Assembly: GCA_035275065.1 (NCBI GenBank)
Contig: DATENM010000066.1
Location: forward strand, 43,095-107,094
Reading direction: 5' to 3'
DNA from: Blastocatellia bacterium
Lineage (GTDB): Bacteria; Acidobacteriota; Blastocatellia; UBA7656
DNA length: 64,000 nt
Below are positions 9,801 through 17,760 of the stretch, in pieces (the stretch's first letter is position 1; the number at the start of each line of letters is the position of its first letter). The translations under genes were made by a program, and so were the position numbers. Under the pieces are notes generated by a model. It was given only the letters and a program-made list of their open reading frames with translations. It was not told the DNA's origin and made no database searches.

Positions 9801-11656
9801 TTGTTGTTAATGGTGTGCGATGCCCACAGCGATTCGACGCCGAGCAGGTTGTGATAGACCAGCGGCGTCATCAGCTTGTCGCCGAGCGTGTCGAGCTTCT
9901 GGCTCGTGCCATTCTGCGGCACAAGAGAGCTGGTCGAGGTGAAGGCGTCAACGAAGTTGTCGACGGTCGTCGTGCCGTTCGGCGTGTGCGTTGCCCCGAC
10001 CCCTAAAGTGGAATTCGCAGGGGTCGCAAAGTCAACATGGAAGCGCCAGGTGTAGACTTTATTTAGAATCGTGCCCCCGGTTGCCGGGCTATCGATTGCC
10101 ATAAAGTATTCAGCCGCGCCTGCCGGTGGTGTGCTGCCGGTGCGGAAGGTCGCCGGCACCAGGCTGTAGGTATCGCCCAGAGCCGCCGGCAAGATCGTGA
10201 AGGCGACCGCACCGGCTGCGGGCGCGCCCGTGCCATTAATCATCTGGCTGCGGTTGAGCGCGTAGACGCGCACGCCCTGGAAATCATCGTTCTGATCGAA
10301 CAGATTCACCGAGAAGTAGTAAGCATCGGGCCACAATCCGAACTTCGGATAATCGCCGAGCCATGTCGGATTTGATGGATCAACCTGTACCGCGTATAAC
10401 CACCAGCCCCCCGAAACCGGGTCGGCGGTCTTCGACACGCCAACGCATTGATAATTGACGCTGCCGCTCCCAGTGAAGGCAAAATCGCTGATCACCCAGC
10501 GGTTGGCGATATGGTCATACAGGATGAAGCCATCGCCTTCATTCTGATTGTTGCCGCAGGGGGTGCTGGTTCCGAGCGCCGAAAAGAATGAATTGAAGTT
10601 CGTCGGCCCGGACAGCGTCGTGCCACTCTTGTTGTAGATTTGAATCGATGAGTTGACGGAAAGGATGTAATGATTCGGCCCGACATCGCCGTGGGTGTCC
10701 GGCGGCAGACAAGCGCAAGAGCTATTGAATTGGTTTATTCCATCAAACGACACAGATGTCGCAGGCATGCTCGAAAGCGCTTGCGGCCTGAACGTCAGCT
10801 CAGGGTCATCCATGCCCTGAGCCTGCTGATTCGGCACCATCGGGTGACGCGTCCGGCGCACCTCGTCTTCCTCGCCCTTTCCGGGAATGTTGGCCAGTTG
10901 CCTGAGGTCGAGGTCTTGTGATACCGGCCCGACCATCTGGACGACTTCGGGGCCGCTGGGGCGCTCGCCTTGCGCGGCGACGCGCTCGCCCTGCGCGGCT
11001 TGCGATGATTGCCCGGACTCCTGTGCGCCATTGGCGCGGTGCATGCGGCGTCCGCCCGCCGCGCCCGCATGCGGTTCTTTGGATTCGTCATCGGCAAACA
11101 CTTCGCGGGCAGACGCTTCGCGCTCGGCAATCAGGCTCGGCTCAACCGTTGATATGGACGTGGCGGGCGCGACGGGCGCGGGCGGCGTCACGTTGAAAGG
11201 CGTCACGGCGGGCGTCATCAGCCGCAACGGCAAGGGGTCAACTTCAGCGCCCGCGGTTTCTATTTTAGCCGCCGGAGGCTGAGCGTCCGGCGCGTCATCT
11301 TTGAGCGCAACCGCAGCCGGCGTGATGGCGCGAAGTCGCAGCTTGACGCGCTTCGAGATGACCCGCGCGCCGGTTTGCGGGCCGGCCTGTGGCTTCATCG
11401 TAGCCACAGCCGTTGGCCTGGCGTCGCTTGCCGCCGGTGCAGCGGCTTGCGCGGCGGGCGGCGATTGTTCCGCCACGCCGGTTGCCGGCAATTGGGTTAC
11501 GGCTGCCGCATCATGCCGATTCAGTCGCGCCGCCCGCAGCCACATAGCGCCGACGATCAAAGCAATCAGGCAAAGGGCGGCGGCCAGCCGCCGGGCCAGC
11601 GCTTTCGCGGTCGTTGACGAAGCGGGCGGCAGGGTGCGCCCCGGTTTGCTCCTCAT
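6869..11656 (-). CDS. Large gingipain-like (peptidase family C25) exported protein
   Basis: 1,595 residues. The N-terminus has a membrane segment at about 24-42, which could be an uncleaved anchor or signal, then a low-complexity Ala/Pro region to about 290. A propeller-like domain begins near residue 301 (SFDGINQF, PPDTHGDVGPNHYILSVN), followed by a linker with an Ig-like module (VYREQNGVRTRI). The C-terminal C25 peptidase has candidate catalytic His1472 (YVGHGN) and Cys1505 (MMTCLNG). No Por-type C-terminal sorting domain is visible; the chain stops at GDPTMKLR. ATG 11656 has AAGGA ten bases upstream. The gene at 61445 is a paralogue, and the propeller part resembles the protein at 51959-53599. 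Confidence 0.88.
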   Translation of the reverse strand: MRSKPGRTLPPASSTTAKALARRLAAALCLIALIVGAMWLRAARLNRHDAAAVTQLPATGVAEQSPPAAQAAAPAASDARPTAVATMKPQAGPQTGARVISKRVKLRLRAITPAAVALKDDAPDAQPPAAKIETAGAEVDPLPLRLMTPAVTPFNVTPPAPVAPATSISTVEPSLIAEREASAREVFADDESKEPHAGAAGGRRMHRANGAQESGQSSQAAQGERVAAQGERPSGPEVVQMVGPVSQDLDLRQLANIPGKGEEDEVRRTRHPMVPNQQAQGMDDPELTFRPQALSSMPATSVSFDGINQFNSSCACLPPDTHGDVGPNHYILSVNSSIQIYNKSGTTLSGPTNFNSFFSALGTSTPCGNNQNEGDGFILYDHIANRWVISDFAFTGSGSVNYQCVGVSKTADPVSGGWWLYAVQVDPSNPTWLGDYPKFGLWPDAYYFSVNLFDQNDDFQGVRVYALNRSQMINGTGAPAAGAVAFTILPAALGDTYSLVPATFRTGSTPPAGAAEYFMAIDSPATGGTILNKVYTWRFHVDFATPANSTLGVGATHTPNGTTTVDNFVDAFTSTSSLVPQNGTSQKLDTLGDKLMTPLVYHNLLGVESLWASHTINNNQNGTGPTAIRWYQFNVTGGTIPATPLQQQTFNNGADGLWRFMPSIAVDALGNMSIGYMTSSSTTEPSITYAGRLVSDPLNTLGQGEAQLIAGGGHQTSASGRWGDYSSLSIDPSDNCTFWHANEYYSATSTSSWKTRVGAFKFPTCSGGTQAKVKTFNASRAADGRVLLQWNSSVEVDNLGYHVYREQNGVRTRITPQLVGGSALLVGPGKSLLSGHSYSWADTPPAGAARYWLEDVDLNGKSTWHGPFVATATPAKNSAAGLGQSLMLSQLGLRESMLVSGTISQAAVNAAPLAPLTPVALKAQSALAARPAVKMAIKQEGFYRVTQAELVAAGLDPRVDPRSLQLFVDGVEQPIKVRGEQDGRFDAGDAIEFYATGLDVASTDTRVYWLAAGDAMGKRINTAVAKGKPAVASDFPYTIERKDRSVYFTVLRNGEGENFFGATVSGQPLDQSLWVQHLAAKKNDTATVEVSLQGLTHLPHTVALQLNGAEIGTLDFTGQSAGKTSLAIPASLLKEGENHVQLVARGGPSDVSLLDAIRITYPHSFVADNNALRLTAQGGQQVSIAGFTGAAVRLIDVTDANAVQEIQGAVSGGKGGYAITAAVPGAGERRLLALSDSQIKKPVTTTANQPSRWRRAANGADLLIFTRRDFAAALQPLVALRQSQGLSVAVVDVEDVYDEFSFGNKTPQALKDFVSYAASHWKQAPRFLLLAGSASYDARNYLGFGDSDVVPTKLIDTAEMETASDDWFADIADDGLARLAVGRLPARTPTEAAALVAKIIAYEHSSPAREATLVADANDGFNFETAARQLATLMPDTLKVNQIARGAGDSTARGELLAALSRGQKVVNYVGHGNVNLWRGDLLTNEDASRLTNADHLPLFVMMTCLNGYFIDPALDSLGGSLLKAERGGAVAVWASSGITGPADQAQMNQQLYRLLFGDAGLRMGEAVTKAKAAISDRDVRRTWILLGDPTMKLR

Positions 11657-12134
11657 GATCTACAATCCTTTCGTTTCCAAAGCTGCCGCCTTGCCGCCGC
11701 AGCCTTCGGCGCGTGTCGCCATGTGCTAAGTAGGGAGGTGCTTAGAACAGGAGCCTGATTAAAATTCCACTTATTAAGATAGGGGCGCTACTACAACCCT
11801 GTTGAGCGCGCCTGGCGCTCTCTTTATGCCCCTTCGGCACACTGAGGGGGTGATCGCCGCCAGCTTTTACAAAGCTCGTGGGTTACGCCTCATTGCGCTT
11901 CAGGGGTCATGAAGAATTGCTCAACCGGACGAAGAAATTTTATTTCAAGGTTGAGGACAGGTCAAGCGTGGCGACAGCAGACGCCGCGATGGTTGCCGGA
12001 TTTCTTGAATCCGCCACGGCGAGACCCTATAATGCGGCTTCAATGCAGTCGGTGGCATTGCATTGCATTTCAGAGCGCGAACGTCATCCAGACCTTACAC
12101 CATACGGGCGTTCGACGGCTCAACAGGAGGTCGT
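11657..12134. other. Intergenic region between divergent genes
   Basis: 478 bases separate the minus-strand C25 gene from the plus-strand phosphoribosyltransferase gene. The only clear element is the plus-strand promoter at 12005-12033. No RNA gene was recognised. Short open frames here lack an SD and have no recognisable protein features. Confidence 0.5.
12005..12033 (+). promoter_or_regulatory. Predicted sigma70-type promoter for the phosphoribosyltransferase gene
   Basis: TTGAAT (12005-12010), a 17-base spacer and a perfect TATAAT (12028-12033). It lies about 100 bases upstream of ATG 12135, and no other start lies between. Confidence 0.6.
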
Positions 12135-12749
12135 ATGCTCGTTCCCAAACCGCAACTCATCCCTTCCGCCGATCAGGTCGAGGCGCTGTTGAAACAGACC
12201 GGCGCGTTGCGCGAAGGCCACTTCGAGTTTCCCACAGGCTTTCATTCGACGCATTACTTTCAGATGCCGCTGGCGATGCGCTATCACGACAACGCCCGCG
12301 TCCTCAATGTCGCGCTGTCGCGCTTGCTGCGCCGCGAGCCCGAAGTATTGGCGGCGCTGCCCAGTTGCGCCATCGTCGCGCCGGCAGCGGGCGGCATCCC
12401 GGTCGCCTTCGGCATCCGCGCCGCGCTCAACGCCGACCAGATTTTCTGGGCCGAAAAGACCGAAAGACGCTACCACTTCCGCCAGTACCTCGACGCCCGC
12501 GGCATCAAATGCATCCTGGTTGACGACATCGTGCGCTCGGGCCGCGTCATCACCGAGATGCTGGCGTTGATCAAGGAAGTCGGCGCCGAAGTCGTCGCCA
12601 TCGGCTCGCTGGTGCAGTTCAAAGACGCGCATATCGATACCGGCGGCATCCCCTATTATTCGCTGCTCAACGTTGACACGCAGTTCCACTCGCCCGGCGA
12701 TTGCCCGAGCTGTAAGGCGAACCAGCCGATTGAAAAAGTCTGGTACTGA
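12135..12749 (+). CDS. Orotate phosphoribosyltransferase-like protein
   Basis: 204 residues. The type I phosphoribosyltransferase fold transfers ribose-5-phosphate from PRPP to a base. The PRPP loop CILVDDIVRSGRVITEM (near residues 131-147) has the paired acidic residues of the family. N-terminal EGHFEFPTGFHSTHYFQ resembles the substrate region of PyrE-type enzymes, so pyrimidine synthesis is likely but not certain; there are no other pyr genes here. ATG 12135 follows AGGAGG with a four-base gap, clearly better than the upstream in-frame ATG at 12063. The C-terminus carries CPSCKANQPIEKVW, an unusual CxxC tail. Confidence 0.85.
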   Translation: MLVPKPQLIPSADQVEALLKQTGALREGHFEFPTGFHSTHYFQMPLAMRYHDNARVLNVALSRLLRREPEVLAALPSCAIVAPAAGGIPVAFGIRAALNADQIFWAEKTERRYHFRQYLDARGIKCILVDDIVRSGRVITEMLALIKEVGAEVVAIGSLVQFKDAHIDTGGIPYYSLLNVDTQFHSPGDCPSCKANQPIEKVWY

Positions 12750-12751
12750 TT

Positions 12752-12779
12752 GGGTGCCGGGTGCCGGGTGTCGGGTGTC
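12752..12779 (+). repeat. Heptanucleotide tandem array (GGGTGCC/GGGTGTC x4)
   Basis: Four consecutive 7-base units, two GGGTGCC then two GGGTGTC, begin two bases after the stop codon of the phosphoribosyltransferase gene. A weaker inverted partner (AACACCC, near 12808) follows about 30 bases later. Confidence 0.8.
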
Positions 12780-12840
12780 AGGCCAGATCACGCGGCGCTT
12801 TCTTCCCCAACACCCATCACCTCTCGGAAAGGTAAATGTT

Positions 12841-13740
12841 ATGCAGAAACTCTGGACGCGCTCACTGAGACGGCAGGCGCTGCTTACGGCGCTGCTTTTT
12901 GTAGCCTCCGTTACAACTTTCGCGCAGGCCGCGGCCCAGCCTGCCGATAAGACGGCGACCGTCTACGGCGCCAAGATTCATTACCTGGAATCCGGCAGCG
13001 GCCCGGCGGTGATTCTGCTGCACGGGCTCGGCGGCGACTCCTCGAACTGGGCGACGACCGTAGCGCCGCTGGCGGCGAAGTTCCGCGTCATCGTCCCCGA
13101 CCAGATCGGCTTCGGGCGCTCGGACAAGCCGATGCTCAATTACCGCGTCGCCACGCTGGTCGATTTCCTCGACGGCTTCATGAAGCAAGTCGGCATCGAG
13201 CGCGCTTCGCTGGTCGGCAATTCGCTCGGCGGGTTTACGGCGGCGGCTTACGCGCTGGCGCACCCGGAAAAAGTAGACCGCCTGGTGCTCGTCGATGCCG
13301 CGGGCTTTGCCATGCCGAAAGACTTTGACCCGCGCACGCTGAGCGCGCTGAACCCTTCGACCCGCGAGCAGGCGAAGACCATCCTCTCGATGATCTTCTA
13401 CAACAAGGCACTCAGCAGCGACATAGCGGTTGACACGATGCTAACCCGACGCGTCACGGCGGGCGACGGCTACACCATTCAGCGCTTCATCGATTCGATT
13501 GCTCATGGTGAAGACGTGCTGGACGGGCGGCTGGGCGGCATCAAGCAACCGACGCTGATCCTCTGGGGCAGGGAAGACCAGTTGACGCCAATGTGGATGG
13601 CCGAGCGCTTCAAGAAAGAGATTGCCGGCTCAGAGCTGGTAGTCCTTGATAAATGCGGCCATGTGCCGCAGCTCGAAAAGGCCGCCGAGTTCAACGCCGC
13701 CGTCATGAAGTTCCTGAGCGGCGAGATGGCCAACAAATAG
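12841..13740 (+). CDS. Secreted alpha/beta-fold hydrolase
   Basis: 299 residues. A Sec signal peptide covers about 1-31 (cleavage near FAQAAAQ). The hydrolase core has the oxyanion segment ILLHGLGGDSSNW, nucleophile elbow GNSLGG, acid segment LILWGREDQLTPMW and catalytic His in CGHVPQLEKA, so the Ser-Asp-His triad is complete. It resembles haloalkane dehalogenase/epoxide-hydrolase-like and C-C bond hydrolases, but lacks a diagnostic substrate motif; the Ser nucleophile favours esterase or C-C hydrolase over dehalogenase. ATG 12841 follows a GAAAGG sequence. It lies downstream of the phosphoribosyltransferase gene across a heptamer array. Confidence 0.88.
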   Translation: MQKLWTRSLRRQALLTALLFVASVTTFAQAAAQPADKTATVYGAKIHYLESGSGPAVILLHGLGGDSSNWATTVAPLAAKFRVIVPDQIGFGRSDKPMLNYRVATLVDFLDGFMKQVGIERASLVGNSLGGFTAAAYALAHPEKVDRLVLVDAAGFAMPKDFDPRTLSALNPSTREQAKTILSMIFYNKALSSDIAVDTMLTRRVTAGDGYTIQRFIDSIAHGEDVLDGRLGGIKQPTLILWGREDQLTPMWMAERFKKEIAGSELVVLDKCGHVPQLEKAAEFNAAVMKFLSGEMANK

Positions 13741-13760
13741 AGCGCCCCGCGGTTTTGGCT

Positions 13761-14894
13761 TTAGCTTAAGAAGGCCCGCTTGGGTAGCAGCACGGCGCGC
13801 TCGATCTCGAAGACTTTTTCGTCGAAGCTGTCAGTGAATAAATCCACGCCGTCTTTGATGAGGGCGGCGGGTCGCCGATTCTTCACACCGACCAGGTGGA
13901 ACCTGACGACGCCGGCGCGCGCGCTGTGATCGCGTGTGTCGGTGACCCGCGAGGCGGCATAGATCGTGTCGCCGCCCAGCACAGGGTTCGGGTGGCTGCC
14001 GCGATCATAACCAAGCTCCCATAAGGCGTTGGCCGACGTGTCGCGGCTCGCCAGGCTGGCCGCCCACGCGAAGACCAGGCCGCCTTCGACCACACGAGTA
14101 CGGGCAAAGCTGCGCTCACGCGAATAGACTTCATCGAAATGCAGCGGGTGGCTGTTGCGCGTCAGCATCGTCAGTTGCATATGCTCGCTGTGACCGACGG
14201 TGCGACCGCCGCTGTGTAGAATCACATCGCCGGCGTGAAAATCTTCAAAGAGTCCCGCCGGGCGGCCCGCCCAGCGCGGCGCGCGAATCATCAGGGCCAG
14301 CTCTTTCGGTAGCGGCTCTTTCATCGCCTGCGGCGGCTGACTGAGCGGGCCGCTGGCGCGCGGCGGGTTGGTCGCCGCATGACTGTGCGGCGGGTGTGCG
14401 CGGTCTGCGAGCGTGCCGGTGGGGATCAGCGCCTTGCGCTCGAAGTAGACCAGCGGCAAGCCGTCTTGATTAACCCCGGTCGTGCGAACGTGAATGATGC
14501 CGCGACCGGGACGCGACGCCGAAAGTCGCGCGCCTAGCACTTCGGACGACGCCGAGAGCGTGTCGCCCGCGTGCGCGGCGTGCGGGAATTTCAAATCCAT
14601 GTACGCGAGATGCGCGATGGCCTGCTCCGACACGTCATGCACAGTGAAGCTGAGCGCCAGGTTCAAGAGCAGCAGCGGGTGGACGACGCGGTCGCGGAAG
14701 CCGAGATCGCGGGCAAAGCGGCGGCTCGAATAGAGCGGGTTGGCATCGAGGAACGACGCCGCGAACATCGCCATCATGCCTTCATCAATCGTCACTTCCC
14801 ACGGGTGCTGATAGACCTCGCCGACTTTGAAATCGTCGAGCTTGCGCCCATACTGCGGCTCGATCACGCGCGGCGGTTTTTCCTCTCTGCTCAT
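13761..14894 (-). CDS. MaoC-family double-hotdog hydratase, mesaconyl-CoA (2-methylfumaryl-CoA) hydratase-like
   Basis: 377 residues with two hotdog halves. The N-half has PLYSSRRFARDLGFRDRVVHPL and the C-half NSHPLHFDEVYSRER, carrying the typical hydratase Asp/His neighbourhoods. Family members hydrate mesaconyl-CoA to beta-methylmalyl-CoA or run the reverse. The start is ATG 14894 with AAAGGA five bases before it; an in-frame TTG six codons upstream has no SD. The preceding gene, a malyl-CoA lyase-type enzyme, stops 14 bases earlier. That pairing is the usual one in the ethylmalonyl-CoA, methylaspartate and 3-hydroxypropionate routes and supports the assignment. Confidence 0.8.
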   Translation of the reverse strand: MSREEKPPRVIEPQYGRKLDDFKVGEVYQHPWEVTIDEGMMAMFAASFLDANPLYSSRRFARDLGFRDRVVHPLLLLNLALSFTVHDVSEQAIAHLAYMDLKFPHAAHAGDTLSASSEVLGARLSASRPGRGIIHVRTTGVNQDGLPLVYFERKALIPTGTLADRAHPPHSHAATNPPRASGPLSQPPQAMKEPLPKELALMIRAPRWAGRPAGLFEDFHAGDVILHSGGRTVGHSEHMQLTMLTRNSHPLHFDEVYSRERSFARTRVVEGGLVFAWAASLASRDTSANALWELGYDRGSHPNPVLGGDTIYAASRVTDTRDHSARAGVVRFHLVGVKNRRPAALIKDGVDLFTDSFDEKVFEIERAVLLPKRAFLS

Positions 14895-14908
14895 ACCGTT
14901 CCTTTGCT

Positions 14909-15898
14909 TCAAATCAAGCGCAGCTCGCGCGCCATCGCCTCGTCAATGCGCGAGAGCGCGTAAGCCATCTTCAGGGTGTTGCGGTTGACGCGGTCTGTGG
15001 CGCGGTCGGCCATACGGCCCTCAATCATCACAGCGCCGCGCCCCTCGGCCTCGGCTTCTAAAAATCGGCGGGCCTCTTCAATGGCGCGGCTGATCTCGTC
15101 GTCGGGAACCTGGAAAATCTCGACCGCCATCGCGGTCTGCTCGGGGATGCCCGTCCACTTGCCGGCAAAGCCGAAGTCGCGGGCGTAGAGCGCATCGCGG
15201 CGAAACTCTTCGAGGGCGGCGCGGCGCTCGGTTTCACTCTTGTCGCGCGTCGGGTAGTTGGTCGTCATCTCGGCGATGGCCGGAATGCCGGCGGCGGCTG
15301 CCGCCTTCACTACCCGCCCGCGCACCTGATCGATGAGCGGGTGGTCGTAGCGATAACTCGACCCTCGCAATCCCAGGCTCGCCCAGTAATCATAGGTGCC
15401 CAGCACCAGGCCGACCAGGCGCTTCGAGGCGAAGGCGATTTTAAATACATTCTCTTCGGCGCGCGCCGATTCGATCAACGCTTCGATGCGGATGCGGCCC
15501 GCCGGCAGGCCGTAGCGCTGCTCAAGCGCCGTGAGCGCCGCGTCAATCGAGCGCACTTCGTCGGCGTCTTCGATCTTCGGATAGATCAAGCCGTCAAGCT
15601 TCGCGCCGGCATGCTCGACGATCACCGCGACGTCTTCGTGCGCCGGGTCCAGCTCGACGCCGCGCGGGCGGAAGAAGCGCAAGCGGCGGCCCCAGTCCAG
15701 CTCGTTGAAAGCGCGAATGATGTTGGCGCGCCCCTGTTCAAGCAGCTCAGGATTATCGCGCGGGATTGAGTCTTCAAGGTCGAGCATCACGAGGTTGGCT
15801 TGCGAGCGCGTCGCCGCGCCTTCGACATACTTCCAGACGGTCGCAGGCGTCGTCAGGTGCGCCATCTGTACGAGGTAGCGCGGCTCCAGTTCAATCAT
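14909..15898 (-). CDS. HpcH/HpaI-type CoA-ester lyase (malyl-CoA / beta-methylmalyl-CoA lyase or citramalyl-CoA lyase)
   Basis: 329 residues, TIM-barrel citrate-lyase beta-like family. It cleaves or forms malyl-type CoA thioesters, giving acetyl- or propionyl-CoA plus glyoxylate. Metal-ligand segments are visible as IEALIESARA (Glu) and LGTYDYWASLG (Asp), with the conserved N-terminal VMLDLEDSIPRDN and a substrate-side FFRPRGVELD. ATG 15898 has AGGAGA upstream; a much longer in-frame extension covers an intergenic hairpin repeat and is not coding. It is first in a two-gene operon with the mesaconyl-CoA hydratase-like gene. No other pathway gene is in the window, so direction and pathway are undecided. 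Confidence 0.85.
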   Translation of the reverse strand: MIELEPRYLVQMAHLTTPATVWKYVEGAATRSQANLVMLDLEDSIPRDNPELLEQGRANIIRAFNELDWGRRLRFFRPRGVELDPAHEDVAVIVEHAGAKLDGLIYPKIEDADEVRSIDAALTALEQRYGLPAGRIRIEALIESARAEENVFKIAFASKRLVGLVLGTYDYWASLGLRGSSYRYDHPLIDQVRGRVVKAAAAAGIPAIAEMTTNYPTRDKSETERRAALEEFRRDALYARDFGFAGKWTGIPEQTAMAVEIFQVPDDEISRAIEEARRFLEAEAEGRGAVMIEGRMADRATDRVNRNTLKMAYALSRIDEAMARELRLI

Positions 15899-15964
15899 GC
15901 GTCTCTCCTGTCTGTGAGCGGGGTTGCGCCGTGGATTGTAGCAGAAGCCGCGTAAGAAGGCTTG

Positions 15965-16025
15965 TTTGGAGTGCGCCGACTTGTCGGCGCTATCAAAAAG
16001 CGGTGACAAGTCACAGCACTCCAAA
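15965..16025. repeat. Intergenic inverted repeat
   Basis: TTGGAGTGCGCCGACTTGTC pairs imperfectly with the segment ending GACAAGTCACAGCACTCCAA across a short AT-rich loop. It lies between the divergent lyase and L,D-transpeptidase genes. Confidence 0.7.
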
Positions 16026-16197
16026 AAAATTGGCCATGTTCGCTTTGCAAACGTGCGCGTACGGATGCGGTGCGCCGGCTGCCGGCCAGATAGGCCTATG
16101 TTCGCTGATTCGGCGCGACGTTGGGCTGTCGAGGTGTGGCATTCGAGTTGTAAACATGGACGGGGCAGGTGTCTTGTCACTTTCAGGAGGACTGAGA

Positions 16198-17559
16198 ATG
16201 GTTTATTCATCCAAAAAGCTCCTTGCCTTGATCGCCACGGTTCTCGCGGCGCTCTCGATACAAGCCTGCGGGCCGATGCCTGCGAGTAACTCGAACCAGT
16301 CGCCGCCATCGCAAACGGCAGCGACCGGCAAGCAGGAGCCGGCTATTGAAGCCACGCCGGTCAAGCAAGGCGAGAGCAACTGGCTGGTTGCCACTGGCGA
16401 CACGGTGACGCTCAACATCACGGCGCTCGGCGCTAAATCGTCGCGCGTCCTCTACCGCCCGGTTGATGCCGGCGACCACGTCGTGGCGTTGAAGAAGAGC
16501 CCGGCGACCAACAACGCCGAGGGGGCATTCACGACACAGATCAAGATGTCGCCCGATTTCGCCGGCGAGGTCTGGGCCGAAGTCACTTACAGCGACGGCT
16601 CGAAGAAACAGACGAAGCCGATTCAGCTGTCGTCCGCCGACAACGCCGCCATCGCCGAAGCCCTGGCCAAAGACGCGGCGCACGCCGACGAGTCGGAGCG
16701 CGAAGACAAGTACACCAACGGCAAGATTCAAACCGCCGCGCTGGTCGAGAATCAACCGGACATCAAGATCACGGTTGACGTGCCGGCGTTTCGCTTGACC
16801 CTCTGGCAGAACGGCAAAGAGGTGAAGACCTATGAGATCGGCGTCGGGCGCAAAGAATTCCCGCTGGCCATCGGCATGCGCCGCGCCACGCAGATCATCT
16901 GGAATCCCGAATGGGTGCCGCCCGACAGCGACTGGGTCGAAGAATCGCACAGCGACGTCGAGCCCGGCGAGCACATTGACGCCGACGACCCGCGCAACCC
17001 GCTCGGCAAAGTCAAAGTCCCGCTCGGCGACGCCTTCCTGATTCATCAGGCGAAGGGGCCCGGCGATCTCGGCCATCTGGTCTCGCACGGCTGCGTTCGC
17101 ATGCTGCAAAGCGATCTTTATGATTTGACCGAAAAGATCATGGAAGCGCGCGGCTGGCCGGTGTCGCGGGAGAAGATCGAGCAGACTAAGAACAACACCG
17201 ACCGCCTGATCGGCAAACTCAGCCCGCCGCTGCCGGTTGATATCAACTATGACACGCAGGTGATCGAAGGCGGCGTGCTGCGCATCTACCCGGACGTTTA
17301 CGGCCGCAACACCAACACGGTCGAGAACCTGCGCGCCGAGCTGCAAAGCTCCGGGGTTGACGCGGCGCGGCTCGACGACGCGACGCTCAAGCAGATGCTC
17401 GACCGCGCCAACGCCAACCAGCTGTTCGCCGTTAACGTCAGCGATCTGTCATCAGGCAATGCGCTCGCCGCCGGCAAGATGGAGCCGCTGACCAGCCAGT
17501 CGAAAGTCGCCAAGCGGCAGCCGGCAGCCGGCAGCTCGCGCCACGCCCGCCGCCGATAG
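16198..17559 (+). CDS. Lipoprotein L,D-transpeptidase (YkuD domain)
   Basis: 453 residues. A lipoprotein signal ends at Cys24 (LSIQAC). A disordered Ser/Pro/Gln linker precedes a beta-rich region (about 60-160) and a YkuD catalytic domain (about 185-325). That domain has VDVPAFRLTLWQNGKEV at its start, catalytic His in FLIHQAK, and SHGCVRM with nucleophile Cys299. YkuD enzymes form 3-3 peptidoglycan cross-links or attach proteins to peptidoglycan in the periplasm. A C-terminal tail of about 80 residues ends Arg/His-rich. ATG 16198 follows AGGAGG with a seven-base gap; an earlier in-frame extension has no SD. Confidence 0.92.
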   Translation: MVYSSKKLLALIATVLAALSIQACGPMPASNSNQSPPSQTAATGKQEPAIEATPVKQGESNWLVATGDTVTLNITALGAKSSRVLYRPVDAGDHVVALKKSPATNNAEGAFTTQIKMSPDFAGEVWAEVTYSDGSKKQTKPIQLSSADNAAIAEALAKDAAHADESEREDKYTNGKIQTAALVENQPDIKITVDVPAFRLTLWQNGKEVKTYEIGVGRKEFPLAIGMRRATQIIWNPEWVPPDSDWVEESHSDVEPGEHIDADDPRNPLGKVKVPLGDAFLIHQAKGPGDLGHLVSHGCVRMLQSDLYDLTEKIMEARGWPVSREKIEQTKNNTDRLIGKLSPPLPVDINYDTQVIEGGVLRIYPDVYGRNTNTVENLRAELQSSGVDAARLDDATLKQMLDRANANQLFAVNVSDLSSGNALAAGKMEPLTSQSKVAKRQPAAGSSRHARRR

Positions 17560-17579
17560 CCGGTAAAGAAGAAAGAAAA

Positions 17580-17664
17580 ACACGGCGACACGGCGACGCG
17601 GAGAGGGAAAGAGACAGAGGCTAATAGCTTGTCTTCCTTTCACCGCGTCGCCGTGTCGCCGTGT
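17580..17664. repeat. Long inverted repeat with 22-bp arms built from an 8-mer
   Basis: The left arm, 17580-17601 (ACACGGCG repeated, ending ACGCGG), is perfectly complementary to 17643-17664. It starts 20 bases after the transpeptidase stop and could act as a transcript-end hairpin, though no T-run follows directly. Confidence 0.8.
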
Positions 17665-17760
17665 CTTTGTGTTGAATCCCCCTCACGGATGTTATGCTTT
17701 CGCCCCGCGATTTGATTTGTCGCCCGCGCCCGGTTAAGACAGAATTGAATCTCAACGCCT

